This document shows, one piece after another, positions 31,063 through 38,988 of a stretch of 39,913 nt of DNA (positions are counted from its first letter, which is position 1; every line of letters begins with the position of its first letter). A program made the translations under genes and the position numbers. The notes beneath the pieces are model-generated. The model saw only the letters and a program-made list of their open reading frames with translations. It searched no databases and was not told where the DNA came from. Source of the stretch: Clostridiales bacterium (GTDB lineage: Bacteria; Bacillota; Clostridia; Oscillospirales; Oscillospiraceae); the NCBI GenBank assembly GCA_020861055.1, contig JAJBTD010000046.1, positions 1-39,913 on the forward strand, given 5' to 3'.

Positions 31063-33615
31063 TTATGCCTTGCAGGAGCAGGTATAGCTGCCGCTGCCGA
31101 AGGTCTTTTCCGTGCCGTCCGGGAGTACCAGCTGGCAGGTGGTCCCCACGGGGACGGTGACGGTGACGGTGAACACGTCCTTTTCCACCTTCCACTCCGA
31201 AGCGGCCACGCCGTAGGGGGTGCGGACAGAGCCCTTGGCCCAGGTCAGGCCGCCGCCCAGGAGGGGCTTCACACGGAAGGACTTGTAGCCCGCCTCCGTG
31301 GCCTCGATGCCCGCCACCCGGCGATAGAGGAAGTCGCCCACAGCGCCGCTGGCGTAGTGGTTATAGGAGATCATCATGTCGGTGCCGTCGTCTCCGATGG
31401 GGCACTGGCCGTTCTCGTCCAGGCCGTCCCACCGCTCCCAGATGGTGGTGGCTCCCATCTTGACCTCGTACAGCCAGGAGGGGCACTTGGTGTTCATCAG
31501 CATCTTGTAGGCCACATCCGCCCGGCCGTTGTCCGCCAGGGCAAAGAGGATGTAGGGGGTGCCGGGGAAGCCGGTGCCGATGCAGTAGTCGTTCTTCTCC
31601 ACCAGGGCCACCAGATTCTCGGTGGCCTTGTCCTGGGTGGCCTTGTCCGGGAACATATTCAGGTAGATGGGCAGGACGTAGGCGGTCTGGAACTCCTCCA
31701 GCAGCTTGCCGTTGCCGTCGGTGAGGACGGAGCAGTAGGCGTCCGCCGTCTTGTCGCTCAGGTCACGGTAATAGGCGGCGTCCTCCTTCTCCCCCAAAAT
31801 CTCCGCCACCTTGGCGACGATGTCGCTGGTGTTGCGGAGGGAGGCGGTGCCCGTCCACTTGACGCGGGCCTGCCACTGGCTCATCTGGGGCACGTCCGGG
31901 GCGATCCAGTCGCCAAAGGCCAGCACGCCGGGCACGTTCCAGATGTAGCGGTTCTTGCCGAAGCCGAAGCTGCACCAGAACTTGCTTGCCTTCACATATT
32001 TCTTCATGGAGGGGTACATCTTCCGCAGCAACTCCACGTCGCCCCTGGCCTGGTACTCCGCCCAGGGCACCAGGATGCAGGCGTCGTCCCACCAGGCCAC
32101 CGCCATATTGGGCATGGTGGCCGGGAAGCCGTAGCCCTGGACGGGGACGGTGTTGGGGAGTCCGCCGCTGGGCAGCTGCTCTACCTTCACATCCAGCAGC
32201 CACTTCTCCAGGAACCGGCTGATGTCGAAGTTATAGCAGCCGGTGGGGGCGAACACGGCGATGTCCCCCGTCCAGCCCATCCGCTCGTCCCGCTGGGGAC
32301 AGTCGGTGGGGATGTCCATGAAGTTGGACTTCGCGCCCCACTCGATGTTCTTCTGGAGGCGGTTGAGCATGTCGTTGGAGCAGGAGAAGCTGCCGGTAGT
32401 CTCCACGTCGGAGTACAGTGCCAGGGCGGAGATGTCGATCTCGTCCTGGTCCACGCCCTCCACGCTGATGTACTGGAAGCCCATATAGGTCATCCGGGGG
32501 GAGTAGGTCTGCACGCCGTCCACGCAGGTATAGGTGGCGGTGGCCTTGGCGGTGCGGAGGAAGGCCACGTTCAGGGTGCCGTCCGGGTTCAAAATCTCGG
32601 CGTGCTTGACGGTGATGACCTGGCCCCTCTTGCCGTTTACGGTGAACTTCACCACACCGGCGAAGTTCTGGCCGAAGTCATAAATCAGCTCACCAGAGGG
32701 CAGCTTGTTGCAGGAGACAGGCTTAAACTCCTCATGGGCCCGGACAGGCGCGCCGTAGTCCGCCATGATGTCGGGATGCACCCGCAGGGTCTCCTTCGCC
32801 GCCTTGCGCCAGGTGGCCTTGCTCAGATCCACCGTGGCATCGTAGGTCTCGCCGTCGTAGATGTCGGGCATGCGGTAATTGCCGTCCTCGGTGACCTCCC
32901 AGCTGCCGTCGGTGCCGACGACCTCCTGGCTGCCGTCGGCGTAGGTGACCCGCAGCTCCAGGAGCAGGGCCTGCCGGTCGGCGGTGATCCGGTTCTTCCG
33001 GGTAAAGACGAAGGAGCCCACGGCCCAGCCGCCGCCCACGTCCACCAGGATGATGTCGTCGCCGGTGAGCATACCGGTGACGTCGTAGGTCTGATACTGG
33101 AGATGGGTCTTGTAGGAGGTGAAGCCGGGGGCGAAGTACTGGTCGCCCACCTTCTCGCCGTTGATGGTCAGCTCATAGATGCCCATGGCGGTGGCGTAGA
33201 TCTTGGCGGAGGCGATCTTGCCCTTGGCCTGGAAGACCTTGCGGAAGGTCATGGGGATGGGAGATACCTTTTCCTCGGTAAAGGAGTAGCCGGGGTCGCT
33301 GATCCACTCCCCCTTCCAGGGAGTGCCCATACGGCCGGTCTCAAAGGTGAGGGCGGCGGTGGCCTGCTCCCCGGTGCTGGCCGTCACGGTCAGCTCCACA
33401 GGATAGTCGGTGAAGGGCTTCAGAGCGGGGCCGCCATAGTGGATGCCGATCTGGCTGTCCACTGTGGTCTCCCAGTCCCCCACCTTCAGAACCGCCTCCT
33501 TCATGGTGACGCCGCTGCCGTCGCTGTCCAGAGCGAAAGCGAACCGGGGCTGTGCCTCATCGGTGACGCAGCCTTTCGTCAGGTTCTCCACGGTGAATCT
33601 GCTGATAGTTAACAT
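31063..33615 (-). CDS. Alpha-L-rhamnosidase, glycoside hydrolase family 78
   Basis: 850 residues, no signal peptide, so cytoplasmic. It releases L-rhamnose from rhamnosides. An N-terminal beta-sandwich is followed by the rhamnosidase N domain (ATAMGIYELTINGEKVGD ... APGFTSYKTHLQYQTYDVT) and a concanavalin-like region (LIYDFGQNFAGVVKF). The six-hairpin catalytic barrel carries the family motif DCPQRDERMGWTGD (Asp443/Glu444), then ATTIWERWDG and YNHYASGAVGDFLYRRVAGI, with a C-terminal beta domain. AGGAGGAACTT precedes the ATG. It heads an operon with the transporter, GH3 and small membrane protein, and has a LytTR-type repeat array upstream. Confidence 0.96.
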   Translation of the reverse strand: MLTISRFTVENLTKGCVTDEAQPRFAFALDSDGSGVTMKEAVLKVGDWETTVDSQIGIHYGGPALKPFTDYPVELTVTASTGEQATAALTFETGRMGTPWKGEWISDPGYSFTEEKVSPIPMTFRKVFQAKGKIASAKIYATAMGIYELTINGEKVGDQYFAPGFTSYKTHLQYQTYDVTGMLTGDDIILVDVGGGWAVGSFVFTRKNRITADRQALLLELRVTYADGSQEVVGTDGSWEVTEDGNYRMPDIYDGETYDATVDLSKATWRKAAKETLRVHPDIMADYGAPVRAHEEFKPVSCNKLPSGELIYDFGQNFAGVVKFTVNGKRGQVITVKHAEILNPDGTLNVAFLRTAKATATYTCVDGVQTYSPRMTYMGFQYISVEGVDQDEIDISALALYSDVETTGSFSCSNDMLNRLQKNIEWGAKSNFMDIPTDCPQRDERMGWTGDIAVFAPTGCYNFDISRFLEKWLLDVKVEQLPSGGLPNTVPVQGYGFPATMPNMAVAWWDDACILVPWAEYQARGDVELLRKMYPSMKKYVKASKFWCSFGFGKNRYIWNVPGVLAFGDWIAPDVPQMSQWQARVKWTGTASLRNTSDIVAKVAEILGEKEDAAYYRDLSDKTADAYCSVLTDGNGKLLEEFQTAYVLPIYLNMFPDKATQDKATENLVALVEKNDYCIGTGFPGTPYILFALADNGRADVAYKMLMNTKCPSWLYEVKMGATTIWERWDGLDENGQCPIGDDGTDMMISYNHYASGAVGDFLYRRVAGIEATEAGYKSFRVKPLLGGGLTWAKGSVRTPYGVAASEWKVEKDVFTVTVTVPVGTTCQLVLPDGTEKTFGSGSYTCSCKA

Positions 33616-33688
33616 AAGTTCCTCCTATTCCTGTGCACAGTGATTGTTTCAGGGCGTCCGGGCAGGCCATCCCCCTTTGCTTGCGCAC

Positions 33689-33718
33689 ATTATACAACAC
33701 TTTTTACAAATCGTTCAC
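33689..33718 (-). promoter_or_regulatory. Promoter of the rhamnoside operon
   Basis: Minus strand perfect TATAAT (33689-33694) with a poor -35 (GTGAAC at 33713-33718, 18-nt spacer). A perfect -10 with a weak -35 overlapped by a regulator repeat is typical of an activator-dependent promoter. Leader about 65 nt. Confidence 0.65.
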
Positions 33719-33778
33719 ACGAATTGCACAATCCGTTGATTTTGCCGCATAATCCGAAAATCGTTTTGGACAAACTGT
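33706..33778 (-). promoter_or_regulatory. Four-repeat LytTR-type operator array
   Basis: On the minus strand four 9-bp direct repeats run toward the promoter: ACAGTTTGT (33778-33770), TCGGATTAT (33757-33749), ACGGATTGT (33736-33728) and ACGATTTGT (33714-33706). Start-to-start spacing is 21, 21 and 22 bp. The first fits the published LytTR half-site pattern [TA][AC][CA]GTTN[AG][TG] fully; the others match 7 of 9. The last repeat overlaps the weak -35. The gene pair at 33876-35911 encodes a LytTR regulator, so it is the likely binder. Confidence 0.6.
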
Positions 33779-33804
33779 CTAAATCGAAGGGTTGAAACTT
33801 TAGC

Positions 33805-33836
33805 AAAATGCCAGTCCCTTGATTGCGGGGACTGGC
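33805..33836 (-). terminator. Rho-independent terminator of the two-component operon
   Basis: Stem GCCAGTCCC/GGGACTGGC (33828-33836 with 33810-33818), 9-nt loop, followed on the minus strand by ATTTTGC. It lies 40 nt after the kinase stop. Confidence 0.75.
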
Positions 33837-33875
33837 ACAGGCCGGAAGCCGTCCCTGGCCTGGCCGACTTACCTT

Positions 33876-35204
33876 TTATCCTTTGTTTTTTTCTTCCTTC
33901 AACGGGATGAGGATGCGCAGCTCGCACCACCCGACGGAGGCTCTGCCGGTGGCGCGGCCGCCAGCATTCTCCGGCGTCCGGCAGATACTTTTCAGGCCGT
34001 AGCCGTGGAGGCGGGTATCCTTTTTGGTGGTCAGAGGCAGTCCCTTTTTGACTGTCAAATCCTCGTCGCAGCGATTTTCCACACGGATGCGGAGGAACCC
34101 CTTCTGCACCGCCACTGACAGATGGATCAGCCGCTGCTCCGGGTCGGAGAGCTTGCTCACGCTCTCGATAGCGTTGTCCAGGGCGTTGCCGAACAGGGCG
34201 CTGAGGTCCATCACGTCCATAAAGTCCAGGGCCTTGCCGTCGGCAACGCAGGTGAGCTCAATGCCGTGGTTCTGGCAGTAGACGCTCTTTCCCGTCAGGA
34301 TGGTATCCAGGACCTCGTTGCCCGTCTTGTTCTGGGCCTCATAGGCTTTGATCTCCTGCTCCATCTGATCCAGGTATTCCAGCTTCTGTCCCGTGCCGAC
34401 CTCCGCCCGGAGAACGGCGATCTGATGCTTCAGGTCGTGGTACTTCTGGTTCACCAGATCGACAGACTCCTGGCTCAGCCGGTAGTTGGCATACTGCATA
34501 TCCAGCATATTCTGGAGGGCTGCGACCTCTGTCCGGGCGTGGGCGTCGCAGAGCTGCAAATGCAGTCCGTAGAGGATGGCCACCCCTCCCAAATAGACGA
34601 TGGTCCGGATGTTGAACGCCTCGGCGTAGGTAGTGCCGCTGAAAGGCGTCTCGGTGCTGGAAAAGCTCAGGCTGCTGAAAATATAGATGAACAGGGCGAT
34701 GAGCACCGCGATGCCGCAGGCCGTGGGCGTCACCTCCATCTCCCGGTCTACCTCCCGGTGGCTCCGCTCCAGACAGCTCATGAGGGCGATGACGACGATG
34801 CAGATGGGCAGCATAAAGACGGCCTCCCACACCAGCGACCCCAATGCCGGGAACAGGTCCGCAAAATAGACGTACAGCTGCCAGCCCAGAGAGCACATAA
34901 ACGCCCCCAGGATGAAGGCGCGGGCACAGTAGTAGATGCGGTTCTCCCACCAGGTCTGATTGAGCACGGCGAAGGGAAGGGCGGTCAGCGCCGCCATGCC
35001 TATCATGCCCACGTTGAACGCCATGCCGTCCAGATCGACGACGAGAGCCATATAGCCCATCTGGAGCGCCAGCTGCACGGCGGAGGCCACCCAAAACCTC
35101 CAGCCCTCCAAACGCTTGGGCAAGGAGGTCACATACAGCAGTCCCGCCATCCAGTGGGCCAGAGCCGTCCAATAGAATGGGATGTTCTGCTCTACCCCGG
35201 TCAT
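33876..35204 (-). CDS. GHKL-type sensor histidine kinase (AgrC-like)
   Basis: 442 residues. The N-terminal half has about six hydrophobic spans. A coiled helix then leads to the dimerisation/phospho-acceptor motif YHDLKHQ (His256), a linker, and an AgrC-type ATPase domain with N-box GNALDNAIE and G-box HGYGLKSI, ending WCELRILIPL. AgrC-like kinases usually sense small peptides; no AgrD/AgrB genes are visible nearby, so the signal here could be a peptide made elsewhere or another ligand. It overlaps the response regulator by 4 nt (start/stop overlap), so production is coupled. Confidence 0.93.
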   Translation of the reverse strand: MTGVEQNIPFYWTALAHWMAGLLYVTSLPKRLEGWRFWVASAVQLALQMGYMALVVDLDGMAFNVGMIGMAALTALPFAVLNQTWWENRIYYCARAFILGAFMCSLGWQLYVYFADLFPALGSLVWEAVFMLPICIVVIALMSCLERSHREVDREMEVTPTACGIAVLIALFIYIFSSLSFSSTETPFSGTTYAEAFNIRTIVYLGGVAILYGLHLQLCDAHARTEVAALQNMLDMQYANYRLSQESVDLVNQKYHDLKHQIAVLRAEVGTGQKLEYLDQMEQEIKAYEAQNKTGNEVLDTILTGKSVYCQNHGIELTCVADGKALDFMDVMDLSALFGNALDNAIESVSKLSDPEQRLIHLSVAVQKGFLRIRVENRCDEDLTVKKGLPLTTKKDTRLHGYGLKSICRTPENAGGRATGRASVGWCELRILIPLKEEKNKG

Positions 35205-35911
35205 TTGCCGACCTCGTTGATGTAGTTGTTCAGCGCGTCCAGAAAGGCCTTCTTCTTGGAACGGCTGATTTGAACCTCTTCCCCATTCACCACGGCGTTA
35301 TCTCCCCGGATGGCGTCTACCCGCTCCAGGTTGACCAGGTAGCCCTTGTTGCACCGGAAGAACATTTTTTTGTCCACGCTGTCCTCCACGTCCTTCATGG
35401 CTCCGGTGGAGGTGATGTCCCCGTCCAGCGTGTGATAGGTCAGCTTGTGACCGTCCACCTCCACATAGCAGATACGGGACAGCTCCAGCTTCTGGGCGCC
35501 GTTCTTCCCGCCCACATAGAGGTAGCGGTGGCTCCGGCGCTGCATCCGGGCCAGCGCCCGGTCGATACGCTGGGAGAAGGCATAATAGGAGATGGGCTTG
35601 AGCACATAGTCCAGGGCATCCACCGCGTAACCCTTGATGGCGTACTGGGGCATATTGGTGATAAAGATGATGACCACCTCTTTATCCAGCTTTCGGATCT
35701 CCTCCGCCGCCGTCATGCCGTCCATAAAGCCCATCTCGATGTCCAGCAGGATAATGTCGTATTCCGCTTTATAGCCCACGGCGATCTCGTCCCCGTCGGA
35801 GAAGCAGGTGACGACCAGCTTTTCCCCGGTAGATTTCTCATACCGGGCCAGATAGTCCTTTAATTGCTCTGTGTAAATAGGGTCGTCTTCTACCACTGCG
35901 ATCCGTATCAT
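35201..35911 (-). CDS. LytTR-family response regulator (AgrA-like)
   Basis: 236 residues. Receiver domain: acidic VVEDD near residue 6, phospho-acceptor Asp57 in ILLDIEM, Thr/Ser in IIFITN, Lys in YVLKPIS. The C-terminal LytTR DNA-binding domain follows (LELSRICYVEVDGHKLTYHT, FFRCNKGYLVNLERVDAI, NGEEVQISRSKKKAF). It binds DNA as a dimer to direct repeats about 21-22 bp apart; just such an array lies upstream of the alpha-rhamnosidase gene at 33706-33778. It is the first gene of its operon, with GAGGGGG about 11 nt before the ATG. Confidence 0.94.
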   Translation of the reverse strand: MIRIAVVEDDPIYTEQLKDYLARYEKSTGEKLVVTCFSDGDEIAVGYKAEYDIILLDIEMGFMDGMTAAEEIRKLDKEVVIIFITNMPQYAIKGYAVDALDYVLKPISYYAFSQRIDRALARMQRRSHRYLYVGGKNGAQKLELSRICYVEVDGHKLTYHTLDGDITSTGAMKDVEDSVDKKMFFRCNKGYLVNLERVDAIRGDNAVVNGEEVQISRSKKKAFLDALNNYINEVGK

Positions 35912-36003
35912 GCCCCGTCCGTCCCCCTCTCACGCCGCACTCTGCGCAAGCAGCATTGTCAATCACGGCAGTTTTTCAGCCTAAGATACATTCCTTTTTT
36001 GTT

Positions 36004-36032
36004 ATTTTAATGCCTTTTGTCCTCGCCGTCAA
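36004..36032 (-). promoter_or_regulatory. Sigma-A promoter of the two-component operon
   Basis: Minus strand TTGACG (36027-36032), 17-nt spacer, TAAAAT (36004-36009). The leader is about 85 nt. The rest of the gap 35912-36236 is AT-richer than its surroundings; I saw no coding signal and no LytTR-like repeat series in it. Confidence 0.65.
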
Positions 36033-36236
36033 GCCATTTTGTCGTCTTTTTCAAAACACGCAAAAAAAGTCAGGTGTACAGCTTCCCCGGATGGAGCCGC
36101 AATTCGTCTCCCATTTCGTGCGGCCGCGCAGGGAATACCGCGCCGAGACAACATTTTCTGATGTGAGGGGCGCAATTGGAATAAATCCCTTCCTCATGAG
36201 GAAAATAACGGCAACAGAGAGGAGCCGTGATAACAC

Positions 36237-36500
36237 TTGGAGATCAATGTACGAGATGACATGAAGCTGGTTGATATCTGGCTGACCAATACGGAAAAAG
36301 ACGACCCGGAGATTCAAACGCAGCTCAGGGAGCTCTATGGAAAGTACAGGAAGAATCACTGTCTTGTGGCGGTCTACCAGTCCGGCAGCCGCAGTCTCTA
36401 CGAGGACACGCTGGCCCTGCTTGTCTGCAACAAAGGGCGGGCGGCAGAGCTGGATGTGCAGCGGTCGAAGCGGAAGCATACCGCCGCAGCGGAGGGCTGA
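36237..36500 (+). CDS. Small hypothetical protein upstream of the recombinase
   Basis: 79-87 residues depending on start: TTG at 36237 has GAGAGGAG 12 nt upstream; ATG at 36261 has no close ribosome site. The sequence has VDIWLTNTEKDDPEIQ, TQLRELYGKYRKNHCLVAVYQSG and EDTLALLVCNKGRAAE, then a basic tail. It is soluble, probably alpha/beta. I recognise no family. It lies in the same direction and 123 nt before the recombinase, so a helper role (for example direction control of recombination) is possible but unsupported. Its coding status rests on the regular alpha/beta pattern and weak start signals. Confidence 0.5.
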   Translation: MEINVRDDMKLVDIWLTNTEKDDPEIQTQLRELYGKYRKNHCLVAVYQSGSRSLYEDTLALLVCNKGRAAELDVQRSKRKHTAAAEG

Positions 36501-36623
36501 CCGGCGTCGGGAGCGGGCCCTCTCCCCCACTTCCCTTTTTCGTGGTCGTAATCTGCAAAGGAAGGGTATACAATGTGATCTATAATGGCGAAATTGCGAT
36601 AGATAAGGAGGAACAGGTGCAAT

Positions 36624-38783
36624 ATGGCGGAAACATTCAATATCGCAGGCTATGCCCGCATCTCCGTAGACGACGAGCTGGACCGGGACAACGTATCCAT
36701 CGAGAACCAGAAGGCCATTATTCAGGACTTTGTGAAGCAGCGGTTCTCCGGCAGTACGTTGACCTTTTTCGAGGACCGGGACCGCTCCGGCTACACCTTC
36801 GAGCAGCGGGAGGGATACCAGGCCATGCGCCGGGGGCTGATGAGCCATCGGTACGACATTCTGGTGGTGAAGGATTTTTCCCGATTCTCCCGGCGCAACA
36901 GCCGGGGGCTGGTGGAGCTGGAGGACTTGCGAGACGCAGGGGTGCGCATGATCTCCATCGGAGACGGCATCGACTTCCCCAACGACGATGACTGGCTGAA
37001 AATTCAGTTTCAATTTCTCATCAACGAGATGCCGGTAACGGACACCAGCAAGAAGGTGCGTAACGTCATCAAACGCCGCCAGGCGGACGGTCAGTGGCTC
37101 TGCGCCGCGCCCTACGGCTATCTCATCAACAGGCGCAGGGAGTTCGAGGTCGTCCCCACAGAGGCCGACGTGATACGGCGCATCTTTGACCTCTACAACA
37201 ACGCGGGCTGGGGCTACAGGAAGATCGCCAACCATCTCACGGATGAGGGCATCCCCACCCCCCGGATGTCGGAGCAGATGCGGAAGGAGGCCCAGGGGGA
37301 GGCGTACAAGCGCAAAACCAAGTCGGCCTGGGCCATTGTGACGGTGCAGGGGATTCTGGACAACGATTTCTACATCGGCACTCTGCGCCAGGGCAAGTAC
37401 ACCCGGACGAAGATCAACGGCAGGGACGTCCGCCGGGACGACGGGGAGCAGATCGTCATTGAGAACCACCATCAGGCCATCATCGACTGCCGCACCTTCG
37501 CCACCACCCGCGCCCTGCGGGAGAAGCGCAGCCGGAACAACTACCGGGGCGTGAAGATCAACGACAACGTGTATTCCGGCTTTCTGGAGTGCGGCGACTG
37601 CGGCAGTCCCATGTTTGCCATGAGCCGCAAGGACTTGAAAGCCGCCTACACCTGCGGCACCTATCATCGCCGTGGCACAGCAGGATGCACCAGCCACCAT
37701 ATTCGGGTGGACAGGCTGGATGAGCTGCTGAAGCTCTATGTCCGGCGGGTCATGGAGCAGTCCGCCGCCATGCTGGAGCAGCTGAACGCCGATCTGAGCC
37801 AGGAGACGGCAGATGTGACAGAAACGGAACAGTCCGCCGACCATCTGGCCCAGGTGCTGGACGATTTGACCGGGGAGCTAAAGGCCACCAAACGACAGCG
37901 TATCCGGGACATGATGAAGCACCCGGAGCAGGAACGGCTGCTGGAGGAGACTTATGATGCGCTGGAAACCGACCTGCAACGGAAAATCGAAGGGCTGAAC
38001 CATCAAATCGACCTGCTCTCTGACAAGCGCAACACCATCCTCCGGGCCAACCGGGCGGCGAAAACGGCCATGGACGTTTTTGGGGACATTCTGGAGAAGG
38101 AGCATCTGGAACGCAACGACCTGGAGCTGCTCATCGACCGTATCAAGGTGTATGAAGACCATCTGGAGATTCAGCTCCAGCCGGACATCGATGCCCTGCT
38201 CCGGACGAGGGCGTCGGAGGAAGCGGTAAATTTTGACCGGGACACGGCGGAAAACCGCCAGGTCACCCTTGTCCAGCGTGCCAGACAGCACGCCGACAAG
38301 GTCTACCGTGTCCATGTGATCAGTGACGGCGACCCCCTGGAAATTTACACCGATAAGGACGGAGAGGTCATTTTTAAGAAATATTCCCTGATGGGGGACC
38401 TTCAGACGGTAGCCGGGCAGATCTGTGAGACGCTATACAAGACTACCGGCTGCCCTTCGGTCATCACCGATCGGGATACTGTCATCGCCGTTTCCGGGGC
38501 CTCCCGCCGGGAGCTGAGCGAGCGCCGGATCTCCTCTGCCCTGGAGGGCATTATGGAGGGACGTCAGGTCTATCAGTATCACGAAGGGGAGACGGAGGTG
38601 CAGGTGACGGAGGATGGCAGCAGCAGTCTCAAGGCGGCTCTGGCCGCCCCCATTCTCAGCGAGGGGGACGTTATGGGCTGCGTGGTCCTGGGCAGCCGGG
38701 AGCCGGGGCAGATCCTGGGGGAGACTGAGTACAAGCTCGTCCAGACGATGTCCGGCTTTTTGGGCCGGCATATGGAATCCTGA
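36624..38783 (+). CDS. Large serine recombinase fused in frame to SpoVT (lacking SpoVT's first ~30 residues)
   Basis: 719 residues. Residues 1-~565 form a large serine recombinase: catalytic YARIS (Ser14), DFSRFSRR, the recombinase domain (PYGYLINRRREFEVV), the zinc-ribbon CGDCGSPMF ... CGTYHRRGTAGC, and a coiled-coil region. From about residue 566 the sequence becomes SpoVT. DGDPLEIYTDKDGEVIFKKYS is the second half of its AbrB fold. It is followed by a complete GAF-like domain (VITDRDTVIAVSGASRREL, AAPILSEGDVMGCVVLGS, GFLGRHMES). SpoVT is a forespore sigma-G cofactor. The missing SpoVT start (with LGRVVIPKE) is absent from the window. AAGGAGG lies 12 nt before the ATG. TATACAAT (36567-36574) and TATAAT (36581-36586) lie upstream, without clear -35 partners. 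Confidence 0.9.
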   Translation: MAETFNIAGYARISVDDELDRDNVSIENQKAIIQDFVKQRFSGSTLTFFEDRDRSGYTFEQREGYQAMRRGLMSHRYDILVVKDFSRFSRRNSRGLVELEDLRDAGVRMISIGDGIDFPNDDDWLKIQFQFLINEMPVTDTSKKVRNVIKRRQADGQWLCAAPYGYLINRRREFEVVPTEADVIRRIFDLYNNAGWGYRKIANHLTDEGIPTPRMSEQMRKEAQGEAYKRKTKSAWAIVTVQGILDNDFYIGTLRQGKYTRTKINGRDVRRDDGEQIVIENHHQAIIDCRTFATTRALREKRSRNNYRGVKINDNVYSGFLECGDCGSPMFAMSRKDLKAAYTCGTYHRRGTAGCTSHHIRVDRLDELLKLYVRRVMEQSAAMLEQLNADLSQETADVTETEQSADHLAQVLDDLTGELKATKRQRIRDMMKHPEQERLLEETYDALETDLQRKIEGLNHQIDLLSDKRNTILRANRAAKTAMDVFGDILEKEHLERNDLELLIDRIKVYEDHLEIQLQPDIDALLRTRASEEAVNFDRDTAENRQVTLVQRARQHADKVYRVHVISDGDPLEIYTDKDGEVIFKKYSLMGDLQTVAGQICETLYKTTGCPSVITDRDTVIAVSGASRRELSERRISSALEGIMEGRQVYQYHEGETEVQVTEDGSSSLKAALAAPILSEGDVMGCVVLGSREPGQILGETEYKLVQTMSGFLGRHMES
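38316..38345 (+). other. Recombinase/SpoVT junction, candidate attachment region
   Basis: The codons for VISDGDPLEI mark where recombinase sequence gives way to SpoVT sequence, at the equivalent of SpoVT residues ~28-35 (IREGDPLEI). If the recombinase arrived by integration, the crossover core would lie here, inside the AbrB hairpin. No second copy of this stretch was seen in the window, so the partner site is not visible. Confidence 0.4.
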
Positions 38784-38786
38784 GCG

Positions 38787-38827
38787 CGTTCCGGCCCGCC
38801 GCCAGATGGGAGCGGTGGGCCGGAACG
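38787..38827 (+). terminator. Hairpin after the recombinase-SpoVT gene
   Basis: Perfect 11-bp arms CGTTCCGGCCC (38787-38797) and GGGCCGGAACG (38817-38827) with an inner CCGC/GCGG. It starts 4 nt past the stop codon. No T run follows directly, so termination strength is uncertain. Confidence 0.6.
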
Positions 38828-38902
38828 TGTGCCTGAACCCTGTTTTGAGCGGGAATTGGTTCACATAATGACGAAAACCCTGCGTTTTTTTCGAAAAAAC
38901 TC

Positions 38903-38931
38903 TTTACAGGATTTTGATTCTGGAGTAGAAT
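38903..38931 (+). promoter_or_regulatory. Sigma-A promoter of ireB
   Basis: TTTACA (38903-38908), 17-nt spacer, TAGAAT (38926-38931), about 50 nt of leader. The surrounding DNA is AT-rich. Confidence 0.72.
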
Positions 38932-38988
38932 AGAAAAAAAGATTATCCAATCTGGGTCATGATACTGCGATATGGAGGTGTGATCGAA

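Noticed and set aside
31060..33612. 850-codon open frame on the plus strand exactly opposite the alpha-rhamnosidase
   Set aside because: Same length and near-identical span as the GH78 gene on the other strand; composition is low-complexity and there is no ribosome site. A shadow frame.
33876..34000. Frameshift near the C-terminus of the histidine kinase
   Set aside because: The stretch after GLKSI looks divergent, but the same frame regains the typical WCELRILIPL ending, so it is intact.
36051..37844. 597-codon open frame on the minus strand opposite the recombinase
   Set aside because: The recombinase motifs are unambiguous on the plus strand; the antisense product has no recognisable domain.
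36624..38783. Typical skin element or prophage occupying the right end of the window
   Set aside because: No phage structural genes, no second attachment-like copy of the junction codons and no spoVT 5' half were seen; only the recombinase and one small ORF are present.
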